64,000 nucleotides of DNA from Pseudogracilibacillus sp. (GTDB taxonomy: Bacteria > Bacillota > Bacilli > Bacillales > Amphibacillaceae): contig JAPFDT010000007.1 in the NCBI GenBank assembly GCA_026169815.1, positions 1 to 64,000 on the forward strand, written 5' to 3'. Positions 18,784 through 28,297 of this stretch are shown here, piece by piece; the stretch's first letter is position 1; the number at the start of each line of letters is the position of its first letter. The position numbers and the translations under genes are program-made. The notes beneath the pieces are model-generated. The model made no database searches. It had not been told where the DNA came from and saw nothing but the letters and a program-made list of their open reading frames with translations.

Positions 18784-19716
18784 ATGAGTCGTTCACCCTT
18801 TACATTCACTACGTCGGATGAAGTAAATATTCAAACATATCGCTGGCAATCAGAAGGTGGCAATCCAATTAAAGGGATTGTGCAAATTTCCCACGGCATG
18901 GCTGAACATATTTTACGGTACGATGCATTTTGCCATTTTTTAACTACACATGGATTTGTCGTGTACGGAAATGATCATCGTGGACACGGAAAATCTATGA
19001 CTGCCCCTGATGATAGAGGATACTTTGCAAATGAACATGGTTTTGAAAAAGTCGTTGACGACATGTTTCGTTTAAGCTCTATTGCAAAAAATGAACACCC
19101 TAATGTACCATTATTTATTTTCGGTCATAGTATGGGTTCTTTTTTAACACGAAGATATATCGCTAAATATGGTAAGAAAATAGATGGAGCAATTTTAAGT
19201 GGAACTGGCGGAGATCAAGGACTGCTCGGAAAAGCAGGTTATCAACTTGCAAAAATCGAAAAACGACGTATCGGCGCACGCACACCTAGTCCCTTATTAG
19301 ACAAACTAGTCTTTAGAAACTTTAACAAGTCTATTGAACAACCACGCACGGCGTTTGATTTTTTAACACGGGATGAAGCAGTTGTTGATGCATATGTTGC
19401 CGATGACAAATGTGGCTTCATCGCCTCTGCAGGATTTTACGCAGATCTTTTATACGGAATTAATTTCATTCATACAAAAGAACAAATCAATCGCATCCCA
19501 AAAAATCTCCCAATCTTTTTAATCGCTGGCGACAAAGACCCTGTCGGTAATAACGGAAAAGGTGTCCGCCAAGTGTACGAACAATATAAAGCACACGGAA
19601 TTAATCATGTCACATTACGCTTATATGAAGGTGCACGCCACGAACTATTAAACGAATTAAACAAACAAGAAGTGTATGATGACGTATTGTACTGGCTACA
19701 AAGTGCGATTAAATAA
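18784..19716 (+). CDS. Alpha/beta hydrolase, lysophospholipase / monoacylglycerol lipase type
   Basis: The 310-residue serine hydrolase belongs to the Hydrolase_4 group. It has the oxyanion segment QISHGMAEH, the YGNDHRGHGKS loop and the nucleophile elbow GHSMGS with Ser116. The later acid is Asp in LIAGDKDPVG and the base is His in GARHELLNE. Likely substrates are lysophospholipids or monoacylglycerols. It is divergent from argC and is followed about 100 bases later by an asparaginase gene on the same strand. Confidence 0.88.
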   Translation: MSRSPFTFTTSDEVNIQTYRWQSEGGNPIKGIVQISHGMAEHILRYDAFCHFLTTHGFVVYGNDHRGHGKSMTAPDDRGYFANEHGFEKVVDDMFRLSSIAKNEHPNVPLFIFGHSMGSFLTRRYIAKYGKKIDGAILSGTGGDQGLLGKAGYQLAKIEKRRIGARTPSPLLDKLVFRNFNKSIEQPRTAFDFLTRDEAVVDAYVADDKCGFIASAGFYADLLYGINFIHTKEQINRIPKNLPIFLIAGDKDPVGNNGKGVRQVYEQYKAHGINHVTLRLYEGARHELLNELNKQEVYDDVLYWLQSAIK

Positions 19717-19817
19717 TGATAAGGATATTTATATAATGTGTGAACTGATTTTATGCGGTGTGAGACCAAAACGACAATTGCACGTTCAGGTCAACTTATT
19801 ACCCGAAGGAGGATTTC

Positions 19818-20807
19818 ATGAAAAAGATTAAAGTTTTTGAAATGGGTGGGACAATTTCTGCTCAAGGTGCGAATCGACTAGATATGAAAGATTATCAGTC
19901 TGGCATTTATACAGGCGATTATTTTGCAGAACAGATTCCAGAACTTAAAAACATTGCCGATGTTACATTTGAGTCTTTTTTACGGATTAGCAGTACTGAA
20001 GTCGATGCACCGCATTGGATACAATTACGTGAAAAAGTGATTTACGCTTTAGATGTGGAAAATTATGATGGAATCGTCATTACACATGGTACGAATACTT
20101 TAGAAGAATCAGCATACTTCCTTCACTTAACTGTCCCGACAGAAAAACCAATTGTTTTTGTCGGGGCACAACGTCCTTTCACCGGAATGAGCACAGATGC
20201 ACACTATAATTTAGTTCAAGCTATCCGAGTGGCACAAAGCGATACCGCTAAAGGAAAGGGTGTACTCGTAGTATTAAATGATGAAATCAGTTGTGCTCGT
20301 GAAGTAACAAAAACAAATACGTATCGGCTTGAAGCATTTCAATCAGGACAGTTCGGTTACTTAGGTTTTATCGATCCAGACAAAAATGTCGTCTTTTACC
20401 GTGAACCGACCCGAAAACATACGTATGAATCTGAATTTGCATCATTAAACATAACAGAACTTCCTAAAGTCGAAATTATCTATTCTTATGCAGGTGCAAC
20501 AGGACACCTCATTAATTATTTAGCAAAACAGAGCGACTACCAAGGTATCGTCACCGCAGGTACAGGAGCTGGACTCATATCTCCTACAGAACTTGAAGCA
20601 GTCAAAAACGCGCGTGAAAAAGGGATGTTTATTGCTCGTAGTAGCCGCGTCGGTAATGGTCGAGTCGTGCAAATTAACGGCTATGATCGTTACGATTTCG
20701 TTCATGCTGATAATTTATTACCACAAAAAGCACGCATCTTACTCATGGTCAGCTTATTAACATATGATGATACAACTTCATTGCAACACATTTTTGATAC
20801 ATATTAA
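19818..20807 (+). CDS. L-asparaginase
   Basis: The 329-residue enzyme hydrolyses asparagine to aspartate and ammonia. It has both active-site threonine motifs, MGGTIS (Thr12) and VITHGTNTLEESA, and the GAQRP segment. No signal peptide is seen, so it should be cytosolic. The start ATG follows a GAAGGAGG site. A strong bidirectional terminator follows the stop. Confidence 0.92.
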   Translation: MKKIKVFEMGGTISAQGANRLDMKDYQSGIYTGDYFAEQIPELKNIADVTFESFLRISSTEVDAPHWIQLREKVIYALDVENYDGIVITHGTNTLEESAYFLHLTVPTEKPIVFVGAQRPFTGMSTDAHYNLVQAIRVAQSDTAKGKGVLVVLNDEISCAREVTKTNTYRLEAFQSGQFGYLGFIDPDKNVVFYREPTRKHTYESEFASLNITELPKVEIIYSYAGATGHLINYLAKQSDYQGIVTAGTGAGLISPTELEAVKNAREKGMFIARSSRVGNGRVVQINGYDRYDFVHADNLLPQKARILLMVSLLTYDDTTSLQHIFDTY

Positions 20808-20825
20808 TTCGCGTCATCAAAAACC

Positions 20826-20866
20826 AAAAAGGCTTCCTACCTCAATAACGAGTAGGAAGCCTTTTT
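20826..20866. terminator. Bidirectional terminator between convergent genes
   Basis: AAAAAGGCTTCCTAC (20826-20840) pairs with GTAGGAAGCCTTTTT (20852-20866), a 15-bp perfect stem with an 11-base loop. It ends both the asparaginase and the CoA-transferase transcripts. Confidence 0.93.
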
Positions 20867-20903
20867 ATACATTCTTTTCCGGATGAAGCTTTTCTATTTA
20901 TTT

Positions 20904-22424
20904 TTATTTAGATACTTTTTGATCTAAGTGCATTGTGCCATTTTCTTTTAAGTTAGTATGCATATCGAATGCTTTATCTAGCATATGCGGTGTATGTCCA
21001 CCTACAGTTTCAATTGCATCATCTAAATACTTCGTTAACTGGTCCTTATAAGAAGGATGCGCACAGTTTGCGATAATCTTTCTAGCACGCTCAACTGGAG
21101 CTAATCCACGAACATCTGCAAATCCTTGTTCTGTTACGATTACGTCTACATCATGCTCTGTATGGTCAACGTGTGATACGAAAGGTACGATTGTTGAAAT
21201 ATCGCCGCCTTTTGCAAGTGATGCTGTTACGAAAATTGTAATACGAGCATTACGAGCAAAGTCTCCTGATCCACCGATACCATTCATAACACGTGATCCA
21301 CTTACGTGTGTAGAGTTTACGTTACCATAAATATCTACTTCGATTGGCGTGTTAAATGAAATCGTACCTAAACGACGAATCATCTCTGGATGGTTCGTAA
21401 TTTCTTGTGGACGGAAAACTACTTTATCTTTATATTTCGCTAAATCTTTACCTAATGAGTCTACGCGTTTTTTCGATAATGAAAATGCTGTAGCTGAAGC
21501 AAACTTAACAACTCCTGCATCAATTAAATCGAAAATACCATCTTGTAATACTTCTGAGTACACTTCAATATCTCTAAACTGTGAATCTTTCATTCCGTTT
21601 AGCACTGCGTTAGCTACTGAACCGACACCTGACTGAAGAGGTGCTAATGATTTAGGTAACTTCCCTGCTGCTACTTCGCCATCTAAAAACTCTAATAAGT
21701 TATCAGCGATTTGCTGAGTTTCTTCGTTTGGATCGAATAATGGTGAAGGAATATCAGGTTGTTCTGATAAAATAATTCCCGCAACTTTTGCCGGATCTAC
21801 TTTAATACCTATTTCACCAATACGGCCACCGACATCATATAGTGGAACTTCACGACGTTCACCTTGTTCATCTAATACATAAATGTCATGAAGACCTTCA
21901 TATTCTTTTGGTGCTGTCGTATTTAATTCGATAATAACGTGGTCTGCTTCTTGTACGAAAATTGGTGAGTTACCTACAGAACCAGTTGGAATAATTAACC
22001 CATCTTCTGTAATTGCTGCCGCTTCAATAATCGCATAATCAATCTTACCTAGATTACCTTTTCTCACTTCTTCTGCTGTATGAGATAAGTGTTGGTCAAT
22101 ATATTTCATTTCTCCAGCATTGATTTTCCCACGCATAACAGCATTTCCTTGATAAGGTACACGTAAGTTAATGATACCAGCTTCTGCCATTGATTGGTCA
22201 GCTGTCGGTCCTAGTGATGCACCAGTATATAAGTTTACTTTAAAGTCTTCCTTTTCACCACGTGCTGACAACGCTAATGGAAATTCTTTTGGCTCCCCGA
22301 ATAATGTGAAACCACTCATACCTAGGTTCATACCATCTTCAATCCAAGATGCCGCCTCTTCTGCAGACACAACCTTGCCTTCGAAATCTTTATTTCTAAT
22401 AATTCCAGTTAAATCGATTCCCAT
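20904..22424 (-). CDS. Acetyl-CoA hydrolase / succinyl-CoA:acetate CoA-transferase family protein
   Basis: The 506-residue protein belongs to the Ach1/Cat1 class I CoA-transferase family. These enzymes move CoA between acetate and succinate or hydrolyse acyl-CoA. The catalytic glutamate is Glu291 in DIEVYSEVLQDG, and the glycine-rich NGIGGSGDFARNA loop follows near residue 380. The start has a GAGGTGA site. A promoter with a cre-like site lies about 270-330 bases upstream, which suggests carbon-catabolite control of acetate use. Which activity dominates cannot be decided from sequence. Confidence 0.9.
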   Translation of the reverse strand: MGIDLTGIIRNKDFEGKVVSAEEAASWIEDGMNLGMSGFTLFGEPKEFPLALSARGEKEDFKVNLYTGASLGPTADQSMAEAGIINLRVPYQGNAVMRGKINAGEMKYIDQHLSHTAEEVRKGNLGKIDYAIIEAAAITEDGLIIPTGSVGNSPIFVQEADHVIIELNTTAPKEYEGLHDIYVLDEQGERREVPLYDVGGRIGEIGIKVDPAKVAGIILSEQPDIPSPLFDPNEETQQIADNLLEFLDGEVAAGKLPKSLAPLQSGVGSVANAVLNGMKDSQFRDIEVYSEVLQDGIFDLIDAGVVKFASATAFSLSKKRVDSLGKDLAKYKDKVVFRPQEITNHPEMIRRLGTISFNTPIEVDIYGNVNSTHVSGSRVMNGIGGSGDFARNARITIFVTASLAKGGDISTIVPFVSHVDHTEHDVDVIVTEQGFADVRGLAPVERARKIIANCAHPSYKDQLTKYLDDAIETVGGHTPHMLDKAFDMHTNLKENGTMHLDQKVSK

Positions 22425-22696
22425 TAAAAATCACCTCATAATAAGATTTGCATTTTGATTACTATTTTATCAATGAACGTTAGATTAATCATCTGTTCTG
22501 TATGAAAGGGCTTTATTTATTGTTGAATAACATATTTTCAGACATTACTTACAAATTCATATAACCCTCCTTTACTAATTTAGAAAAAATTTACGCACTA
22601 CAGCAAAACATTCTCTAAAATTAGTTAGTAGATTCAATGGTTTTCCTTTGTAAAAGTATGTTTTATGTCATCTTATTTCTACAATCTCACCAACGC

Positions 22697-22750
22697 TGTA
22701 AGCGCTTTCCACTCTGTATAGAGTATATCGTGTTTACACAAGATATACAA
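22697..22750 (-). promoter_or_regulatory. Promoter with downstream cre-like site for the CoA-transferase gene
   Basis: On the minus strand TTGTAT (22745-22750) and TATACT (22722-22727) are 17 bases apart. Just downstream, TGGAAAGCGCTTACA (22697-22711) matches 14 of 15 positions of the catabolite-responsive element WTGNAAGCGNWWNCA. The position, just after the expected transcription start, fits CcpA repression. The remaining bases between here and 22424 show no other gene or clear site. Confidence 0.6.
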
Positions 22751-22755
22751 TGATT

Positions 22756-23442
22756 TCAACCAAAGATTTTCTTTTCTAACGCTAGTGGTTCAATATAGTT
22801 ATTTTCTTCATCATAAACACGCATATTCCCACCAGAAATTTCATCGATTAACATCATATTATTCGTTACTTTATCGCGACCAAATTCTAATTTAATATCA
22901 TATAATTCTAATTGATATTTCGCTAATTCTTCTTTAACAAATTGTGAGATTACTTTCGTTAATTGAACTAACTCCACATACTCATCATTCGATAAAATTC
23001 CTAATTGAACTAAACCGTCTTGAGAGATCGGTGGATCATTACGCTCGTCATCTTTTAACGTTACTTCGACAAAAGAATCCAGTGTTTGTCCCTCTTCACA
23101 ATATTGTCCATAACGACGATAAAAACTACCAACCGCCCGGTAACGACAAATGACTTCAAGACCATTTCCGAACATAGCAGCGTCTTTTACTTTCATCGTC
23201 TCAGCTTCCAAATCAGCAGTTATAAAATGCGTTGGAATGTTTAACGCTTGTAATTTTTCAAAAAAGTAAGTTGTCATTGTGAGTGCTGATTTCCCCGCAC
23301 CTTCCATCGTTAAACCGACTGTGTTAGCACCTGGGTCAAATACACCTTCTTCCCCTGTTACATCATCTTTGAATTGTAGTTGAATGTTACCATCAGCCAA
23401 ACGATATACATCTTTTGTTTTTCCTTTATAAACGAGCTCCAT
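22756..23442 (-). CDS. purC: Phosphoribosylaminoimidazole-succinocarboxamide synthase (SAICAR synthetase)
   Basis: The 228-residue enzyme joins aspartate to CAIR in purine synthesis. Typical segments are YKGKTKDVY, GLEVICRYRAVGSFYRRYG and the LEFGRD...LIDEISGGNMRVYD region. In Bacillaceae purC normally lies inside the purEKBCSQLFMNHD operon. Here it stands alone between a CoA-transferase gene and a zinc-ribbon membrane protein, so it may be a second copy or a relocated gene. It is complete with a GGAGGG site. Confidence 0.9.
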   Translation of the reverse strand: MELVYKGKTKDVYRLADGNIQLQFKDDVTGEEGVFDPGANTVGLTMEGAGKSALTMTTYFFEKLQALNIPTHFITADLEAETMKVKDAAMFGNGLEVICRYRAVGSFYRRYGQYCEEGQTLDSFVEVTLKDDERNDPPISQDGLVQLGILSNDEYVELVQLTKVISQFVKEELAKYQLELYDIKLEFGRDKVTNNMMLIDEISGGNMRVYDEENNYIEPLALEKKIFG

Positions 23443-23499
23443 AAGTCATTTCCCTCCGTACATATCATTGCTTATATTATAAAGTAATTTCATAAAAAT

Positions 23500-23535
23500 A
23501 AAAAGATAAAAGAGCCACATCCCTTTTATCTTTTT
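23500..23535 (-). terminator. Terminator of the zinc-ribbon gene pair
   Basis: AAAAAGATAAAAG (23500-23512) pairs with CTTTTATCTTTTT (23523-23535) around a 10-base loop. It lies just after the stop of the minus-strand gene at 23545. Confidence 0.85.
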
Positions 23536-23544
23536 TGTTATTCA

Positions 23545-24501
23545 TTAAAAATAAAGCATATCATCGATTAAATCTATTAATGATTCAAGTAAGGATGCAC
23601 CAATTACTAAACTAACAACCGTATAAACAATCGTCACAAAGATAATTGTTCCAATAAAGGTGTACACTTTTTGTGATGATGATTGATAGGAATTGACTTT
23701 TTCGTACATATATAAACCAGCTAAAATATACATTACAAAAGCAATTGATAAGAACATTAATGAAAAAGTGACGAATCGTGTTCCAATAAATGAGAATAAA
23801 AAGACCGCTGCTTGTAAATATACAAACGGAACGATTAAGCCACCATATTGTGCAACAATGTCTTTAAATGTCAATCGCTTTACCATCACTTTTTCCACTG
23901 CTAGTAAGGAAACCATTAATACAGATAACATAAATGCAATACCAATCAACGTGTAAAAGGATGTTTGAAAAATAATACTATTTACTTCTGAAGTAATACC
24001 ATATTCATCTGAAAAACCACCAAAACCACTATATCCCATAGCATCTTTTGACGCCCTACGCATTACAGCAAAAATAATGAGTGCAAATGTAAGAGCATAT
24101 AAACCGAGGTTAATTAAGCCATATGTAAACTTATCTTGTTGATGTTGAAGTGCTTTGCTTGGATTTTTTAATAATTCTACACTATATGTCCAATACGATT
24201 TAACAGCTGCTTTTGCTTCTGCAGTTGAATGTGTTTCAGCTGGCGTTGGAGCTGGTGCATCATTCATCGTAGAAGTTGCTGTAGCTTGTGCTTGAGCTGT
24301 TTTCACTTCTTCATTACTCGGTGTAACTGGTGTAGGCTCAGGAGTTTGAACTTCTTGTGATTCTACTTCAGAAACTAGGCTTTCCCTTACTTCCGGCTCC
24401 TCTACTTGTTCAATGATTTCTTCTAATTTAGAACCACATGCACCACAGAAATTGCCTGACTTTTGAAGCCGTCCACAATCTGGATTTGAACATTTTCTCA
24501 T
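23545..24501 (-). CDS. Zinc-ribbon polytopic membrane protein
   Basis: The 318-residue protein starts with a zinc ribbon (Cys4, Cys9, Cys19, Cys22). A Pro/Thr/Ala-rich linker follows to about residue 100, then five or so membrane helices resembling a Yip1-type domain. It starts 14 bases after the stop of the TcaA-like gene and ends at a shared terminator, so the two form an operon. Both share the N-terminal zinc ribbon, which suggests they work together in the envelope. No defined activity is known to me. Confidence 0.78.
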   Translation of the reverse strand: MRKCSNPDCGRLQKSGNFCGACGSKLEEIIEQVEEPEVRESLVSEVESQEVQTPEPTPVTPSNEEVKTAQAQATATSTMNDAPAPTPAETHSTAEAKAAVKSYWTYSVELLKNPSKALQHQQDKFTYGLINLGLYALTFALIIFAVMRRASKDAMGYSGFGGFSDEYGITSEVNSIIFQTSFYTLIGIAFMLSVLMVSLLAVEKVMVKRLTFKDIVAQYGGLIVPFVYLQAAVFLFSFIGTRFVTFSLMFLSIAFVMYILAGLYMYEKVNSYQSSSQKVYTFIGTIIFVTIVYTVVSLVIGASLLESLIDLIDDMLYF

Positions 24502-24515
24502 GTTATTTCCTCCTT

Positions 24516-26096
24516 TTAATTAACCTTTTTCTTTTTCGTATCGTTATATTTCACTTCTTTAATTTTATATTCGTCTTCAATGACTTCAACATAATAAGTC
24601 TTCACCCGATCATAGTCATAAATAATCCCGTCTGCATCATAAAAACGAAATTGTTCTTTTGTTTTCGCTTCAAAATTTTGTTTATCTTTCTTCTTCACAC
24701 TCGTTACTGTATTATCTTTAAAGTCATAATAATAATCAGCTTTCTTCATATCATCTACGAACTCAATCAAATCTTTCTCTTCCTTACTACCTTGCTTCAT
24801 ATACGACTCTATGTAACTATAATCTGTATGATTGACCGCATCTTCATATGAATCACGAAAGTCTAAAATAAATTCAGCTACTTCAAATTGTTCATCTTCA
24901 GCGTCCTCATCTAGACTATCTTCTTCTAGCGCGATACGTTCATCAAATTCTAAGTATAAATAAGCGGATTGTTCCTGACCTAAATTAATGACTCTCGAAC
25001 GATGCACTTTATCGTCACCATCTTTCCATTCCGCAAAAACAGTTATTTTACTATTTACCGGAACAGGACCAAGCTCGTCAATGTCGCTCACTTTTTCTTT
25101 CGTACTTTTACCATCTACATATAAAATAGCATCTTGAAAATCATGATTAACATCTATAGTATATGTTTCAACTGGTAAATCTACATCCATAAACGTTGCA
25201 TCTGAATAAATCTCAAAAGTAACTTTTTCTGCGATATCCCCATACTCTGTCTTAGCTGATGCTTCTATTTCATATGTCCCTGGATGGAACATGCCAACGA
25301 CTTCTTCTTCCGACACTTCTTTTAAGCCAAACTTATCTTCTAATACTTTAATTTCTGTATCTTGAAGATTTGTTATCGCTGTCACTTCTACAGGAATTGT
25401 TTGTAATGTATAACCATTAAAAAGTCCAAATAATATTTTTTCATTTTTCACATAAAAAACTGGGTCATCATAGCGCCCTAACAATTCTTTTTGCAATGGA
25501 TTCGCCGAGGCCTTATCTTCCTCAATCAAAGAGACATAATTGTTTTTCAGAGCATCGTCCCATTCCTCTTTGATATAAGCAAAATATGCATCTTTATCAA
25601 ATACGGCATCTTTATCAATTTTAATATGTTTCATAAACGCATCTGCATCGTTAGCTGTAATAGCCTCATCCATTTGCACAACTACGTTCATTGGATCATA
25701 ATGATTTTCTAAGTACTTATAAGTCCCGATTGCTAAAACGATAATAAATAATAACAAAAACAATAAAATCTTTTTCCAACGTGCCATCCGTTTTTTCGGT
25801 TGTTGTGACGTTACTTGTTGAGCTTCTTTTTCATGAACTTGATTAGTCGATACTGTTTGCTCTGTTTTACTCTCTTCTACTTGTGGCGAAACCGTTTTTA
25901 AAGGGGGTTCTTTAACCACTTTAGCCGTTCCACACTGTTCACAAAAATCACTAGTACTAGCAAGTGCTGTCCCACAACTCACGCAAAATTCTGCATTCTC
26001 AACTACGCTCGGTTGGTGACTAACCGCATGACCACACTGTTCACAATATAAATCATTTTCACCAAGCACACTTTGACACTTTTCACATTTCCGCAT
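24516..26096 (-). CDS. TcaA/YvbJ-type zinc-ribbon membrane-anchored protein
   Basis: The 526-residue protein has two zinc ribbons (Cys4/7/18/21 and Cys38/41/52/55), a charged linker and a single membrane helix near residues 108-127. A large extracellular part follows, with the repeated TcaA-type domains. The acidic stretch EEDSLDEDAEDEQ separates the last domain (resembling NTF2-like C-terminal TcaA) from the rest. In staphylococci TcaA influences glycopeptide susceptibility and binds envelope ligands. For this protein the role is inferred only as envelope-related. It is the first gene of a two-gene operon. Confidence 0.83.
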   Translation of the reverse strand: MRKCEKCQSVLGENDLYCEQCGHAVSHQPSVVENAEFCVSCGTALASTSDFCEQCGTAKVVKEPPLKTVSPQVEESKTEQTVSTNQVHEKEAQQVTSQQPKKRMARWKKILLFLLLFIIVLAIGTYKYLENHYDPMNVVVQMDEAITANDADAFMKHIKIDKDAVFDKDAYFAYIKEEWDDALKNNYVSLIEEDKASANPLQKELLGRYDDPVFYVKNEKILFGLFNGYTLQTIPVEVTAITNLQDTEIKVLEDKFGLKEVSEEEVVGMFHPGTYEIEASAKTEYGDIAEKVTFEIYSDATFMDVDLPVETYTIDVNHDFQDAILYVDGKSTKEKVSDIDELGPVPVNSKITVFAEWKDGDDKVHRSRVINLGQEQSAYLYLEFDERIALEEDSLDEDAEDEQFEVAEFILDFRDSYEDAVNHTDYSYIESYMKQGSKEEKDLIEFVDDMKKADYYYDFKDNTVTSVKKKDKQNFEAKTKEQFRFYDADGIIYDYDRVKTYYVEVIEDEYKIKEVKYNDTKKKKVN

Positions 26097-26275
26097 ACAT
26101 TTCCCTCCTTTTCTCCATATATATACTTACTTAGATTAAACAATTTCACTTATAATTACAAGCTAACTGATAAATTTTACCTAATCCTTTTACACGTATT
26201 ATCCTCTTCTTTTTTTAAAAAATCATTACAATAGTACGTTAAATTTATCTTTCACACGAAAAAACTCCATAATAA

Positions 26276-26321
26276 AAAAGCACTCTTATTCTACTCTTCG
26301 TAAAATAAAAATGCTTTATTT
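26276..26321 (-). terminator. Terminator of ctaB
   Basis: AAAGCA (26277-26282) pairs with TGCTTT (26312-26317). An inner stem TTATTCTAC / GTAAAATAA (one mismatch) extends it, with T-rich sequence on the minus-strand 3' side. Confidence 0.6.
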
Positions 26322-26322
26322 T

Positions 26323-27240
26323 TTAAGCAAACATCGGAACAACTAACATCATACCAAATACGATCCACATATAAAATAATGAATAAAAGAACACGGTATC
26401 CGCATATTTTTTATCATCATTTCTAAACACACCACGAATCGAATACACAAGCCAGATGACGTTTAATATTGTCGTAATAATAACGAATGGTGTTCCTAAT
26501 GAAATTAAGAAAAACGGTAACGGCAACAAACACGCTACATAGACTGCATTTTGTCGCTTTGTCATATCGAATCCATAAACGACTGGTAACATTGGCACCC
26601 CTGCTGCTTTATAATCATCATGACGGCGCATCGCTATCGCAAATGTATGCGGAATTTGCCATAAAAATAATAAAATAAATAATACAATTGGTACAATGTG
26701 ATACGCAGGATCAATGACAGCCCAACCAATCAACGGCGTTACTGCACCTGATAAACTGCCAATTACTGTATTCAATGTGTAACGGCGTTTCGTCCAAAAC
26801 GTATATAATACTACATACGTAAACCAACCAATAAACGCATAAGCAAAAGCCTCTAATGATGTAAAAAATAAAATAGCATGTCCGATAATTGTTGCTAAAA
26901 TCCCGAGCATTAACACTGTTGACATACTTAAATTTCCTGTCACCGTTGGACGCTGTTGCGTTCGTTCCATTTTCACATCTAAATCAACTTCATACCAGTT
27001 ATTAAAAATTAACGCACCTGCTACGACTAACGTACTTCCAATTATCATATAAATAAAAGAATCCCAAACTTCTAAAAATGTAACAGAAGAAAACGACAAT
27101 GCTATAAAAAATGTCGCAACAATTGGAAAAACATTTGCAATGAGAACTTTTCCTTTTGTTAAAAACTTCAATTCTGTCAATAACCCTTTAAAGCTTCTCA
27201 CATTCTGCTTCTCCATTTCACATTCTGTTGAAAAACTCAT
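26323..27240 (-). CDS. ctaB: Protoheme IX farnesyltransferase (heme O synthase)
   Basis: CtaB attaches a farnesyl group to heme B to make heme O for cytochrome oxidases. The 305-residue form starting at the ATG 27240 has an AAAGAGGTG site; the open frame upstream has none. The UbiA-type motif FNNWYEVDLDVKMERTQQRP (NxxxDxxxD-like) and the second acidic segment RRHDDYKAAGVPMLP are present, with eight or nine membrane helices. In Bacillus ctaB often neighbours ctaA and ctaCDEFG; here none is in the window. Confidence 0.93.
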   Translation of the reverse strand: MSFSTECEMEKQNVRSFKGLLTELKFLTKGKVLIANVFPIVATFFIALSFSSVTFLEVWDSFIYMIIGSTLVVAGALIFNNWYEVDLDVKMERTQQRPTVTGNLSMSTVLMLGILATIIGHAILFFTSLEAFAYAFIGWFTYVVLYTFWTKRRYTLNTVIGSLSGAVTPLIGWAVIDPAYHIVPIVLFILLFLWQIPHTFAIAMRRHDDYKAAGVPMLPVVYGFDMTKRQNAVYVACLLPLPFFLISLGTPFVIITTILNVIWLVYSIRGVFRNDDKKYADTVFFYSLFYMWIVFGMMLVVPMFA

Positions 27241-27393
27241 ATTCAGCACCTCTTTAACAATAAACGTACATACTCTAACAAACATTATACCACGGTCTCC
27301 ATGTACTTACAAAATAACGGTACCTTTTATAAATGTGCACATTTAAACTAGATTATAATAGACTAAAATAGAGTATAAAAAGGAGTGAATTTT

Positions 27394-28287
27394 ATGTTTG
27401 CATCTTTACATATCGCTGTGTTAGGCGGCGATGATAGGTACGTTCACGTAATGAAGCAATTATTAAAACAAGGAGCAAACATTACAGCTGTCGGCTATCC
27501 CGCAGAACTATTTAACGATGAAAAGATCACCTGTACGACAATCGCCAATGTAGCCTTTGAAACAGTCGATGCATTATTATTACCTGTCGCTGGCATGGAT
27601 GAATATGGAAACATCAAATCATACAATAAACAAGAAACATTTAAACTAATTGAAAAAATGCTCCACAAAACACCCGAAAATTGTACAATTTTTACAGGAA
27701 CTGCGAATAATTGGTTACGTAATTTAAGCAAACAAACATCTCGAGAAATGATTGTTTTATTCGAACGTGACGATATCGCTATCGCCAACTCAATCCCTAC
27801 TGCAGAGGCCACCTTACAAATTGCAATGGTGGAAACATCTGAAACAATTCACAATACAAACGTACTTATTATCGGATATGGCCGGGTTGGAAAAACGATG
27901 GCACATTTATTTCATCAAGTCGGAGCGAACGTTAGTGTTGCAGCTCGAAAAGATAACGACTTAGCAGAAATCGCAACGAAAACATACCATGACATTGACA
28001 TGAAGAAATTACCCGAACAATTAGCAGCACAAAAAATTATCATTAACACCGTACCAGCAGAAATATTAGGAGCAAATATTCTAGAAAAAGTTGCAAAAAA
28101 CAGCTTAATAATCGATGTTGCTTCCAAACCAGGCGGAACAGATTTTATAAAAGCAGAACAGTTAGGCATTCACACTGTACACGCACTCGGTCTTCCAGGA
28201 AAAGTCGCTCCAACAACAGCTGGAAATATTATCGGCAACGTCCTGACGACATTGTTACAGCGTAATTTAGAAGGAGAATCATCATAA
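27394..28287 (+). CDS. dpaA: Dipicolinate synthase subunit A
   Basis: DpaA (SpoVFA) is the NAD(P)-binding subunit of dipicolinate synthase, which makes the spore-core chelator dipicolinic acid in the mother cell. The protein has an N-terminal DPA-specific domain (IAVLGGDDRYVHVMKQLLKQ) and a Rossmann domain at about 150-260 (VLIIGYGRVGKTMAHLFHQV). The ATG at 27394 is 8 bases after AAAGGAG; a GTG at 27385 overlaps that site. The partner dpaB, normally directly downstream, is absent here and the gene is followed by a repeat array. Confidence 0.92.
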   Translation: MFASLHIAVLGGDDRYVHVMKQLLKQGANITAVGYPAELFNDEKITCTTIANVAFETVDALLLPVAGMDEYGNIKSYNKQETFKLIEKMLHKTPENCTIFTGTANNWLRNLSKQTSREMIVLFERDDIAIANSIPTAEATLQIAMVETSETIHNTNVLIIGYGRVGKTMAHLFHQVGANVSVAARKDNDLAEIATKTYHDIDMKKLPEQLAAQKIIINTVPAEILGANILEKVAKNSLIIDVASKPGGTDFIKAEQLGIHTVHALGLPGKVAPTTAGNIIGNVLTTLLQRNLEGESS

Positions 28288-28297
28288 AAATACTGCA

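Noticed and set aside
24438-24851. 137-codon plus-strand frame
   Set aside because: It lies opposite the TcaA-like and zinc-ribbon genes and is a hydrophobic shadow of their acidic codons.
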